From NCBI GenBank assembly GCA_014925825.1, contig JACGCK010000007.1:434001-498000 (forward strand): 64,000 nucleotides of DNA. The letters run 5' to 3'. The notes under the pieces are model-generated. The model saw nothing but the letters and a program-made list of their open reading frames with translations. It ran no database searches and had not been told where the DNA came from. Within the stretch, counting starts at the first letter, position 1. The number at the start of each line of letters is the position of its first letter. This DNA comes from Pholiota molesta. Taxonomy: Eukaryota > Basidiomycota > Agaricomycetes > Agaricales > Strophariaceae. Of the stretch, positions 35,741-45,760 are shown one piece after another. Both the position numbers and the translations under genes were made by a program.

Positions 35741-35833
35741 GCGACAGAGCCCAGAGACAACCGGTAACGCATCCCTTCCAGCCCACATTGTGCAAACATC
35801 GCTCACAGCTATCACCTACACCTAACGCTTGCA

Positions 35834-36004
35834 ATGGATACATTTACATCTTTCTCTTTCGACGAGCTCTTCGGCCTATCGTCCTTTGACGACACCTTTT
35901 CGAACCCATTCTCTGAACCACAGCCAGAGTCCACACCTGCGGTACCGGTGGATCAAGAGAGACAGAGCGGGCCTACTGCGACCACCTTCTGCGTTATCGC
36001 ATAG
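35834..36004 (+). CDS. CaaX pheromone precursor P2
   Basis: 56-residue precursor starting MDTFTSFSFDELFGLSSFDD and ending TFCVIA, a CaaX box identical to that of P1. PESTPAVPVDQER carries the charged Glu-Arg at which family members are cleaved, which would leave QSGPTATTFC as the mature farnesylated peptide. A neighbouring frame in the same place gives a longer but featureless peptide. The gene is read away from P1 and toward R4, whose ATG is 1.1 kb downstream. The short acidic/Phe-rich start MDxF is shared with P1, P3 and P4. Confidence 0.9.
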   Translation: MDTFTSFSFDELFGLSSFDDTFSNPFSEPQPESTPAVPVDQERQSGPTATTFCVIA

Positions 36005-36794
36005 TCAGGTATGCTCGCCATTCCCGTCATATTTTTCTTAGACCTGATTGTTTCTTTTTCTAGTCATGATTTATTATCTTTACTTGGATCTCTTATCTAT
36101 TTAGAGATCTTTATTCAAGTAAGAATTGCATCTGCCTTCGTCCGTTTATCAGGAGCTCACAAACGCCAGTAGCTCCGTTCATCTCCCTATCATTTGTCGT
36201 CACTATACCCTTCCGCCACCATCTTCATATTTCTTTCGCTGTTTTTTTTATTCTTTAGTGATTATTGTTAGTTCACCCACTACCCATCGGCTTTGTACAG
36301 TGTACATCGCTAGCGTATCATTCCTTGACCTTCGTATATCATTATTTAGTTTTCCTTGGGTTTTTCACACCTTATATCCTGTCCTTATCTTAGTGACGAC
36401 TCTCTCATTGCATTGTTATACTCGCACAATATCGAATTGTATCAATAGTTTTTCATTGCAAATCACATTCCATCTAGTTTGCCAGTAACTCCTAAGAATC
36501 CTCAAGGCCGTTGGCAGGAAGAGACTTTATTTATAAGAAACAAACAAATCCGAACGAAAACCTTTGGAAACTATAGAGAGAGATACTTAGTCTGAATATT
36601 AGAATAGCTTTTGTAGCCTCCTACAAAATCAAACCCATACACAACAACAGAATTTGGCGACCAATCGCATATTCATTCCTGATATATTTCATTCTGGCTG
36701 AGGGGATGTCCAAGGGATGCGCTGCGTACCACGTCGATTCGCAGTCGACGCTTCAAGGTCGGATGGCGAGGCCGAAACGAAGATAGGCTAATGA
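36005..36794. other. P2 downstream region
   Basis: T-rich downstream region with long hydrophobic chance frames and no recognisable gene. Confidence 0.35.
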
Positions 36795-36992
36795 ACAATG
36801 CTATTGGAACGAACAATGGACTTGGTAAGAACCCAGGATAGAACAGTGCAGTGATGGCGCCCGCCAAAAAGGGGAAATTCGCTTACTGTTCAAACTCCGC
36901 ACAGCTGTAATCCCATTGTATGGCCTGTCACATGTCACAATGATTTCGCCAACTTTGTTACAGCGCGCTTTCAACGGTCTGGTACAAAGGGA
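36795..36992. promoter_or_regulatory. HMG-box-type motifs upstream of R4
   Basis: ACAATG at 36795, ACAATGG at 36813-36819, CCCATTGT at 36912-36919, and ACAAAGGGA at 36984-36992, the last identical to the Prf1 pheromone response element described in Ustilago maydis. They lie 107-304 bp upstream of the R4 ATG. Confidence 0.55.
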
Positions 36993-37098
36993 ACGTCCCA
37001 GTACTAGAAATGCACGAGAATAACCCAACGAAAGCTTTGTTCTACTTCCCCCACTTCTTGGCCCAACCCCCTGCATACCGCCGCCCTCAATCCACACC

Positions 37099-38603
37099 AT
37101 GGCTGACCCAAGTTACCCTGCCTTTCCTGTGTTTGCCTTCCTCTCATTCATTCTCGTCCTCATCCCTCTGCCTTGGCATTTTCAAGCATGGAACTCTGGG
37201 ACATGTCTATACATGATTTGGACTGCTATCGGTTGTCTCAATCTTTTCATCAACTCCATCATATGGCATAACAATGCTATCGACTGGGCGCCAGTCTGGT
37301 GCGATATATGTGCGTCTACATTTCCTCTTTCCCTCTACATTAATTCTGAAAGACTCTTTCGATCTTAGCTACTAGAATTGTCGTCGCCGTTGGGGTAGCG
37401 ATACCAGCCGCTTCGCTTTGTATCAATCGTCGGCTATATAAGATCGCTTCTTGTCAAACGGCAACAATCTCTATGGCTGAAGCAAGTGCTTTTTACTTCC
37501 CATATCTTCACGTCGCTTACAATTGAACAGAAAAAACGTGCAGTCTTGATTGACTTGGCCATTGGTCTAGGAATTCCACTTCTCCAGATACCTTTGCGTA
37601 TGTCGCTTCACTTGTCATTTCTGCGATGACGCTGATGATCCTGCCGCAGAATTTATTGTCCAGGGGCATCGATACGACATTTTTGAAGATATTGGCTGCT
37701 ATCCTACTACAGTGAACACCCCCGCCGCATATCCTCTCAGCTTCGTTTGGCCGAACATAATTGGCATCATTTCCGCTGTATATTGTAGTACGTCTTGGGC
37801 TCCTTTTCAATGTTGAACCTGAATTAACAGATATATCTAGTCCTCACTCTAAGAGCCTTTATGCAACGACGGGCAGAATTTAGCCAATTCCTTTCATACA
37901 CCACCTCACTCACGATGAATCGCTACTTCCGTCTGATGTCCCTTGCGACTGTGGAACTGCTCTTTAACCTCCCGATATCGAGTTATGGCCTCTATCTCAA
38001 TGCTACGGGTCGACCCATCTATCCCTGGACGAGTTGGTCAGATATCCATTCCGACTGGTTCACTATTGACACTTATCCCGCTCTTCTGTGGCGAGCGAGC
38101 CCTGTCACGGTGGTAACCTTTGAGTTGAGCAGATGGTCTTTGGTCTTCTGTGCCCTAGTATTTTTCGGCTTCTTTGGCTTCGCTTCTGAGGCAAGGAAGA
38201 ATTATCGTAAGGCATACTGGTCAGCTGCCAAACGTTTTGGTTTCGTTCCTCCGCCTTCCGCCAGCAGCAAAGTCTTTTATGGGTAAGTTTAATTCATGTG
38301 ATTCTGCTATTTACCTATGTCCTCATTAATCTTTTCCCCAGCTTCAAAAACTCGAAGTCAGACACATCCCGCCCTGTCTTTGTTTCCCCTCCACTCCAAC
38401 TTACACCCACCAAATACGATTCATTCAACGCCTCGACACAAACCTCCACCTACCACAAGACCGAATCAACGGCATCTCTCAGCCAGACGACTATCTATCA
38501 CGATCCAAAGGCGGACCATAATGATACGCCAATTTCGCCATGCGATACGTTTACCTTCTGTCCTTCTAGTCCAACACATACCCACAAGTCCGACTCGCCT
38601 TAA
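37099..38603 (+). CDS. STE3-type pheromone receptor R4
   Basis: Exons 37099-37309, 37369-37481, 37531-37597, 37650-37787, 37841-38282, 38342-38603 give 410 residues. Start MADPSYPAFPVFAFLSF, then LIPLPWHFQAWNSGTCLYMI, APVWCDI, VAIPAASLCINRRLYK, FIVQGHRYDIFEDIGCYP, NRYFRLMSLATVEL, YPWTSWSDIHSDWF and FGFFGFASEARKNYR. These are canonical Agaricomycete mating-receptor motifs. The tail is short (about 110 residues) and Ser/Thr/Pro rich. Intron 2 (37482-37530) has a GC donor, GCAAGT. The 113-nt and 67-nt exons add to the 180-nt exon of R1-R3. P2 lies upstream in the same orientation; HMG-type motifs lie in the promoter. Confidence 0.93.
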
Positions 38604-40722
38604 CCTGATGTCCCCGGATCTTTGTTCATTTTTACTCTTCAGCCGATGAGCTCTCGTAGGATAGCTCTGTATGGCACCTGTTCTTGCTCTCCAAGCCAAC
38701 AAAAAACGCTTGGAGATATTCCACCACACTCTTCAACTTACCTTTAGATCCTCCATTAAACCATGTATTACTATTTATGACGCTCTGAATATGTATTTCC
38801 ACTTTAGCGACAGTCATCGTGAATTCGACATGTGTATAATATAGATTTTGTGGACTTGACTCTGTTTAGTGAGCAAGGAACAACCTCATACGAACAGTGC
38901 AGCAGTGCAATCTGCTGTAGAACAGGGGACCAAACAATGGCACTCGAGAGAATGGTAATTTTCTGGTATTTTTACTGCTAGCGCATTGCCAATTGACCAG
39001 TGCAGCCTCAACCAAGTCAGTCCAAAGGCGACTTATTGACCATGAGACTGTTGGGACACCAGGGAGCAGAGCTGAAAGATCGAAGCCAAAGCACATTTCA
39101 GCGAGCAAACCATGTATGTATGTCCAAGAATTTACTTCGAGCCTATGCAAACCTTATTGCACTTTTTTCTGGATCGACTGATACGCTTATACGAATATGA
39201 TATAGCATTTATGTACACAATTTATTTAAGGCGTACTTTCGATGCCGAGGCCGGAGTGAAGCGTACATAGCAGATGAAAGATTCGAACATATATAATAAC
39301 GATTCAAATGACAGCCGAGAGAATACAAGCGTTCCCCAGCGTAAAATACAGCAGACAGAAATGAGTATGGGAGGTATTCAATGCTACGAAACTGGAAGAA
39401 AGGCAGAGAAGGATGAATATATCATAATGTTTCCGGTGATGGCATGGTGGGACTCGAGAGCACTGATGTACAACTTTTTGGCGTTGATTTAGCGTCTGGT
39501 TCATTCCAGTCACCCTTCTTATTGCGGGCACCAGAAAATGTGCGGGAGACTGCGCACGCCGACAGTGCTTGACCTGCCATACACAAAGAATTGTGCGTGG
39601 TATGTGCGTCCGAGTACGAGTAGTACTAGTGACTATGTAGTGATGTGCGGGAGATACCAAGATGGATGAGAGTCATTGCACCGTGTGAACTTGCCATCCA
39701 CGTCGTGTGATCCGATTTGACGACTGAGTACATACTTCTAATTTGTATAAACCCTTTCTATGTAGTTGTTGAGAAGGTGGACATCTTTGTGTTCAAAGTC
39801 GAAAGATCCCCATTTCGATGTCCCTCAGTCGGCTCTGGGGCATTTTAACTTTGGAACGAAATCTGAATCTGGGATGACACTTAAACAATGCTTAAACGTT
39901 AAGGAAAGGCATCTCCGAGTATGCATTAAAGAGTTTTTTCAGGTATATTCCCACTCGAATGCGCGTGCTTGCACCTGGGTTGTGCTATTCATGTTACAAG
40001 CTTCAATTTCTCCTCTTTTAGTTCTGACACTTATTTCTCCGAAGCGTTTGCTGTTGTGAACGTGCTCGACGTTGCTCCGAGCTGGGTCCACGGAGCCCGC
40101 TGGCTTTGATCATTTGAGCAACTCAAGATCATCGCAGTTCCCTTTCTATGGTTATGAGCTCGCTTTCGCTCACCAGGTTGAACTGCCATAATAAAAGTTG
40201 TATCTGACTTGGACTAGTATGCTAGCATTCTCGTACTCGCGTATTCAGGCTACTCGGATGACAATTCGAGATAAATAATGCATTTACAGTATCTACTGGA
40301 TAATAATACATCGGCGTTGGTGCTTTCGATACAAATTTTGTGATGGAAAGAGATGCGGAGCGTAAGTAATGCAATGGATGACATGAACAAATAATCAGGG
40401 GGGCGCAAATTTGAATAAAGAAAGTGTCGAAGAAGCGGTTGAAATGTGGAATGAGAGGAGGGAAGGGGAGAATGTGAACTCCGAGGTGGGTAAAGAAAGG
40501 GAAAGAGGGATAAAATGAATACTGATGAGAAGTAGATGAGATCATTGAAACGCGATATGGGGATCAAGAATAAACTGACGATAATGATTGGACGTCCTGC
40601 AGACCTTCAAGGCCGTAGGATGGGTATCGCAAAATGCATATGATCTGTCAATTCAATAAAAAGCGGCGGTTGGAATAAATAAGCCACAGATAATGGAGGT
40701 AGACATACAGGTACGTGCCAGT
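38604..40722. other. Spacer between R4 and P3
   Basis: About 2.1 kb without a recognisable gene. One ACAATGG stands at 38934-38940. Frames of 60-120 codons here overlap each other on both strands and show no motif. An intron-containing pheromone gene cannot be excluded. Confidence 0.35.
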
Positions 40723-40896
40723 CTATGAAATGACGCAGAACGCGCCAATTGAATTGGAGTTATAATGGTCTTGGTCCACAGGCGTAGACTCGGAGGAGTC
40801 GCGCTGCTCGGATTGTTGGTAGAGGGTTGGCTCATTGCCCATTGAGTCAGGCGACAAAGCCGCGAATTCGAAGTCGAATGTGATGAAGTCGTCCAT
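40723..40896 (-). CDS. CaaX pheromone precursor P3
   Basis: 57-residue precursor starting MDDFITFDFEFAAL and ending GAFCVIS, a CaaX box with Ser last, favouring farnesylation. ESTPVDQDH corresponds to the ESTP(AVP)VDQER of P2; cleavage after the charged pair would leave YNSNSIGAFC. The frame is open further upstream, but the family-like sequence begins at this Met. The strand is the same as P4, 1.3 kb away. A TATA element stands about 130 bp upstream. Confidence 0.88.
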   Translation of the reverse strand: MDDFITFDFEFAALSPDSMGNEPTLYQQSEQRDSSESTPVDQDHYNSNSIGAFCVIS

Positions 40897-41023
40897 TGGT
40901 AACAGGAGAGTAGGGGTTGGCTGCAACAAATGTGGGTGCAAAAAGCGACGATTTGGTAGCGAGCGAAGTGCGAATGTGCGATAGCAGGGGATGCGCGAAT
41001 GAGTGAATGCGTTGTGCTCCAAG

Positions 41024-41032
41024 GTTTTATAG
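41024..41032 (-). promoter_or_regulatory. TATA box of P3
   Basis: Minus-strand CTATAAAAC about 130 bp upstream of the P3 ATG. A CCATTGT (41055-41061) stands just upstream of it. Confidence 0.5.
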
Positions 41033-41061
41033 AGCTTTGGCTTCGCTTTGGCCACCATTGT

Positions 41062-42216
41062 TCGCGAACAACGCGTAGCAGCACAATGAGATAAATTTCA
41101 AACTCCGACAATGCACCATACAGCGACTCCCGTGCCGCATTATTGCTGTTCACACAGTAAGCTAACGACAGCGTAGAAAAGGCCCATTTGGAAGTTCGGT
41201 GGAATTGGTCCAAGTATGCGCCTTGTTGTATTTTGGGTCGGAATTTTGAGTGCCACAGTTACATAGGCCAACCTTCCCACGCAACTCCGAGCAAGGCGCG
41301 TCACCCATGTTGAGCGCGTTGAGCGCTCGAGCGCTAGCATTATTATTATCAGTGTCTGAAGATCCTGTCTTTCCGAATCAGCATTTAACGCACAAAATGT
41401 CCCATAGTGTGAGGTTTCGTGTAACTTTTGTTACGCTTGTCGCCTTTTTCGGAATTCAGAAATGTTGTCATCATTTAAGGCATTGTTACCCAAATAAGGC
41501 AATCAAACTTCTCATTGTGTTCGTTTTGAAACTCCGCTCCTCGCGGCATCCAGGGCCTGTGGTTTTCTTTGAATAAGTCATGGTATACGTTGTAAGGTCT
41601 GATATTTAAGTCATCGGAATGGAAGCATTCGTAGTGGAACCGATATAGAATGCAGTCGTCGGGCGTTGGCCAGGCGGCGCACTGGCAGCGATGAAGGGAT
41701 TTATTTCCCTTGATTTCCCCCCCGCATTTCTTTCTTCAAGCTCAAACACACAAAGGTCTTGACTTTGGGTACGAGTTGCGTTGCAAATGAATTTATTCCA
41801 AAAGCTGTCCTCTAGGGGACGAGCACACATTTCAGGCATTAAAATTTCGAAGCAAGTTCCACCTGCATTTACATTGTATGTATTTAAATCCAACAAAAAG
41901 CGAATAATAAAAAAGTGAGGGCGTGAATGTATATCGAAGCTGGAATTTAATGAGAGTAGTGATCGAGGCCATAATGATAGGGCTACATAGAGAGTGAAGA
42001 TCGAAGATGCCGCTGGAGACAATGAGGAAAGTTTATCATGACAGCTGAAAGAAGAAATGAGATGCTTGAAACGAGAACGAAAAGAGAAGACTGACGTTAC
42101 ATCGTATACACGGGGTGATACATAGAAATAAATATATGCCGAAGTTGCTGTTCAGCTAAACAAGAGAAAGGTCTTCCGAATGAGTGTCACAGTTTTGAAG
42201 AAAAAAGGCGTGATAC
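41062..42216. other. Spacer between P3 and P4
   Basis: About 1.15 kb. Short overlapping frames only; nothing recognised. Confidence 0.35.
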
Positions 42217-42390
42217 TTACGCGACTGTACACCAGGTAGCGGGCCTCCAGGCTGAGTCCTCGTCAAGAGGAAAATCGGGGAGATCGTCGAGAAACGATTC
42301 AGTGCTTGAAGATGAGGGTGGAGAGGTTTGGGTAGCGAAGCTCTCTGCTTCGACAGGAAGAGCGAATATGGCGGTAGCGAAAAAATCCAT
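42217..42390 (-). CDS. CaaX pheromone precursor P4
   Basis: 57-residue precursor starting MDFFATAIFALPVEAE and ending ATWCTVA, a CaaX box of the type C-T-V-A. The middle is Ser/Thr-rich and acidic (FLDDLPDFPLDED). No ER or DR pair precedes the C terminus; a cut near DEDS would leave AWRPATWC, so its mature end is less clear than in P1-P3. The TAA overlaps a GTAAGT donor-like sequence, so a spliced alternative end is possible. It shares a 432-bp upstream region with the divergent receptor R5. Confidence 0.85.
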   Translation of the reverse strand: MDFFATAIFALPVEAESFATQTSPPSSSSTESFLDDLPDFPLDEDSAWRPATWCTVA

Positions 42391-42511
42391 TGGATTGCGA
42401 TTGTAGTGGGATGTGATTGGGTTGTGAGGTGGGCGAAGGCAAATGCGAGCTGGTAAGTACACTCCAGGTGGTTGTAGAAATGCAAGTTAGGGATATGCAC
42501 GGGGCGGGCGA

Positions 42512-42536
42512 ACAAAGGGACGTCTGGCTTTTATAT
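42512..42536. promoter_or_regulatory. ACAAAGGGA element and TATA box upstream of P4
   Basis: ACAAAGGGA at 42512-42520 equals the Prf1 pheromone response element. TTTTATAT at 42529-42536 reads ATATAAAA on the P4 strand, about 140 bp upstream of its ATG. Confidence 0.5.
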
Positions 42537-42564
42537 CATCCAAATTTCGGGTCCTGGCTTTGGC

Positions 42565-42729
42565 CCCATTGTCAGTGGCATGGATTGCGTTCACACGGAC
42601 ACCAAATAGGGACGCCGAACGCAACAGCAAACAATGGAGAATGCAGAGTCACGCGTGACACCCATCATAAGTTGGCCCATTGTGACAACATTCTGGAAGC
42701 GAACGGCCATTGTCGCAGGAGCCCATTGT
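42565..42729. promoter_or_regulatory. Cluster of five ACAATGG motifs between P4 and R5
   Basis: CCCATTGT at 42565-42572, 42676-42683 and 42722-42729; CCATTGT at 42707-42713; ACAATGG at 42631-42637. Five 7-mers in 165 bp is far above chance, and they fill the shared promoter of P4 and R5. Known fungal pheromone-response factors are HMG-box proteins that bind ACAAAG/ACAAT cores; binding here is inferred. Confidence 0.65.
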
Positions 42730-42822
42730 CCTCCCAGAACGAACACCAGGGAAAGGATATTAAAGAAAACGACGAAAAGATGGCTTCAACTTACACTCTG
42801 CCACCCTCTTCTTCGAGCATCT

Positions 42823-44898
42823 ATGACTGTCTCTACCGATCCTACCTACCCGCTCTTCCAAGTCTTCGCCTTCCTAGGCTTCATTGCGAGCATCATCCCG
42901 CTTCCATGGCATATCCAGGCGTGGAATTCGGGCACATGCGCTTTCATGATATGGACAGCATTGGCTTGTCTGAATAGTTTTGTAAACTCTATCGTATGGG
43001 CCGGAAACGTCTCTAACCCAGCACCAGTGTGGTGTGATATCTGTGAGTGCTAGACAACTTCCGAGTTCTATTCAACCATATTTAATCATGGTCTCTCATT
43101 TTTTTAGCCTCAAAACTGATCATTGGAGTCAGCGTTGGAATCCCTGCGGCGACGCTATGCATTAGTCGACGTTTATATTATCTCACTGCAGGAAACACCG
43201 CTTCCATAACGCGCGAAGATGTATGTGCCGTTCCAAATGCATTCTGATGCAAGCATCTCATACCTTCCCTTTCACTAGAAACGTCGTATGGTACTTATAG
43301 ATTTGTGTATCGCAGTTGGAATGCCTGTTATCATTATGATCCTTCGTGCGTTTATTTTGCCACCTTTTCATGCTCGTTGCTCACCTTTATTGCAGATTAT
43401 ATTATTCAAGGCCATCGCTTTGACATTCTCGAAGACGTCGGTTGCTATCCAGTCGTCTACAACACACTGCCATCCTATTTCCTTTACTTCATGTGGTCTC
43501 CCATCTTCGGCTGCATCTCCTTTTGCTTTTCCGGTTCGTCTTCTCCGTTCCCCTTCACCTTTTCGTTTACTGATTTAACCTACAGCAATGACTCTGCGCT
43601 CCTTCTGGGTGCGCCGCGCACAATTCAACCAGCTCATCACCTCCAACTCCTCCATGAGCATCAGCCGCTATCTGCGGCTCGTCTTCCTCGCACTCATCGA
43701 TATGATGTGCACTCTCCCACTCGGCATCTACTCCATCTACATTGGTAACAAGGGTGTCACGCTCGCGCCGTGGATCTCCTGGGAGGACACGCATTTCAAC
43801 TTTTCCCATGTCGGGCTCGTCCCTAGTCTCATCTGGCGCCTCAACCCGTCATACCGCGTCTCGATGGAGTTGTCGCAGTGGCTCCCGATTGCGTGCGCAT
43901 TTTTGTTCTTCGGCCTGTTTGGCTTTGCCGCGGAGGCGAAGAAACACTACAAGCTTGTGTACTGGGCTGTGATGAAACGATTTGGCGTCAAGCCCGCACC
44001 GCCAAAGCAACCTTTTACTTACAAAAGCTACAGGTAACTATCCAGCCTTCCCTTTCTGCGTTTATTATCATTTCTGACACACTATACTCCCCTTTGTAGC
44101 TGGAACAAACCAGACGCAAACAGCCCCACCAAGCTCACCCTCGACTCACTCCCACCCTATTCCCCCAAATCAGAAACCTCTCCCACCTCCGTGATCAGCA
44201 TCACCAAGAAACTGGACCGTTCATCCTCGTTTTCCACCGCGGCCTCGACACGCGCGGGCGGCGAGTACGAGCTTGGCACATACACTAAGAAGCATGCGAA
44301 CTACACAGCCAGCGTCCTCGACATCGACATCGAGAAAACTGCGGGCCTGCGGTCCCCTGCTTTCTCTTACGCAGAGACAGAGACGGTTTACGACGCTAAT
44401 TCTCCAAACGGTACCCAGAACCATACGCCTCTATACAATATCCGCCCGCAGCTCGACACCCATGCGCCCGACAGCGCGGACGAGTTCACGTTCGTGCCTT
44501 CGCCTGCATCGCCCGCGTCAGGCTCGGGGTCTTTCGCACAGCAGCAGAGCACGCCGCCGACCGCGCCCGCGCATCCTCCTCCATCCCCATCTGTACCCTC
44601 AGCGTCATCACCTTCACCCTCACTGCCCATACCCCACCACCAGGCCAAGCAAAAGACGAGCAACTCCTCCATGCGCACCATCCTCTCCCCGGACCGCGAC
44701 CGGTTCTACATCTCGCCCCTGCGCAAGCTGAGCGCGGAGTCCGTGGCGTTCCCGACGACGCCGCCGCCATTCGTGAACGCTGCGGTGGCCGCCCCGGCGG
44801 CGGCGGCGGAGAGGGCGGGCTGCGGCCGGCATGTCATCCAGGTGATGGTGCACAAGACGGAGACGACGTCCACGGAGCCGCTGTGCTTTCGACCTTGA
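42823..44898 (+). CDS. STE3-type pheromone receptor R5
   Basis: Exons 42823-43042, 43108-43220, 43279-43345, 43396-43533, 43586-44033, 44100-44898 give 594 residues. Start MTVSTDPTYPLFQVFAF, then IIPLPWHIQAWNSGTCAFMI, APVWCDI, LIIGVSVGIPAATLCISRRL, YIIQGHRFDILEDVGCYP, ISRYLRLVFLALIDMM, APWISWEDTHFNFSHV and FGLFGFAAEAKKHYK after helix 7. Intron positions equal those of R4. The tail of about 280 residues is Ser/Pro/Ala rich with many Ser-Pro pairs. Divergent from P4 across the ACAATGG cluster, so the two may form one regulated module. An in-frame upstream ATG (42634) lies inside the motif cluster and was rejected. Confidence 0.93.
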
Positions 44899-45760
44899 AG
44901 AATGGGTGTCTGGGTGTGATTCGAGCGGTCTGCGACATCCCGCGGACGCTTGCTTTCGCCCTTGCCTTCCCGAATGAAAATGCCTGTATACTTATCCTTA
45001 TTTCCCTTCCAGTGCTTCCATCCTCGTCTCGCACATGCGCACTCCCTGCTCTTGGTCTCTCCTTTCCCTTTCTTGCTCAAAATTGTATCTGTATTATATA
45101 TCACGCCATCCCCTTCTGCTATACCCTCCTCGTCTGCGGCGCGGGCTACACGCATTATTCACACATCGCATCGGCTTCTGCACCTGTATCCTACTGCTCG
45201 ATTCCTCCTAACTCCAGCGTCATGCTCTTGTCGGACTGATCCCCAGACTGTTTCGGTTCCCTTCGTTTTAATGTCCTCATGCATAACTAGAATCTGTATT
45301 CGGATAACGAATAATATTATTGTGAATATCTCTACATACTAAAAACAAGGTTTTTCTAGCGCCCGATGATTCAATCACCATGATAGTACAGACACGTAGA
45401 AAAGGATCCAGGTCGTCTATTCTCCCGTGCGAAGCACGGATTCAACCTCTAGTAATATACATACCGCAAAGCCACAGCTACTCAACCTGGCGCCTAACCA
45501 ATTCATTTCTGCGCAGCATTGCATCTTAGCCTAGACGATCTCAAAACATTATTTCCCCCTCAGCATTAGAACCGAGCCCGGCCCTTGACAGAGGGAATTT
45601 GATTCATGATATACATAGCTAACAGGTATATGAGACTTACAAAGCAAAACAACAAAGGAACGCGATGAGCTACTGGGGAGAAAAACAAAAACTTGACAAA
45701 AAACTTGCAAAATTCTATAAATAACCTAACGAGTTGACGGGCGCCTTGTCAGCGCGGCGT
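44899..45760. other. Spacer downstream of R5
   Basis: Pyrimidine-rich 3' region of R5, then AT-rich DNA. No gene seen. Confidence 0.35.
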
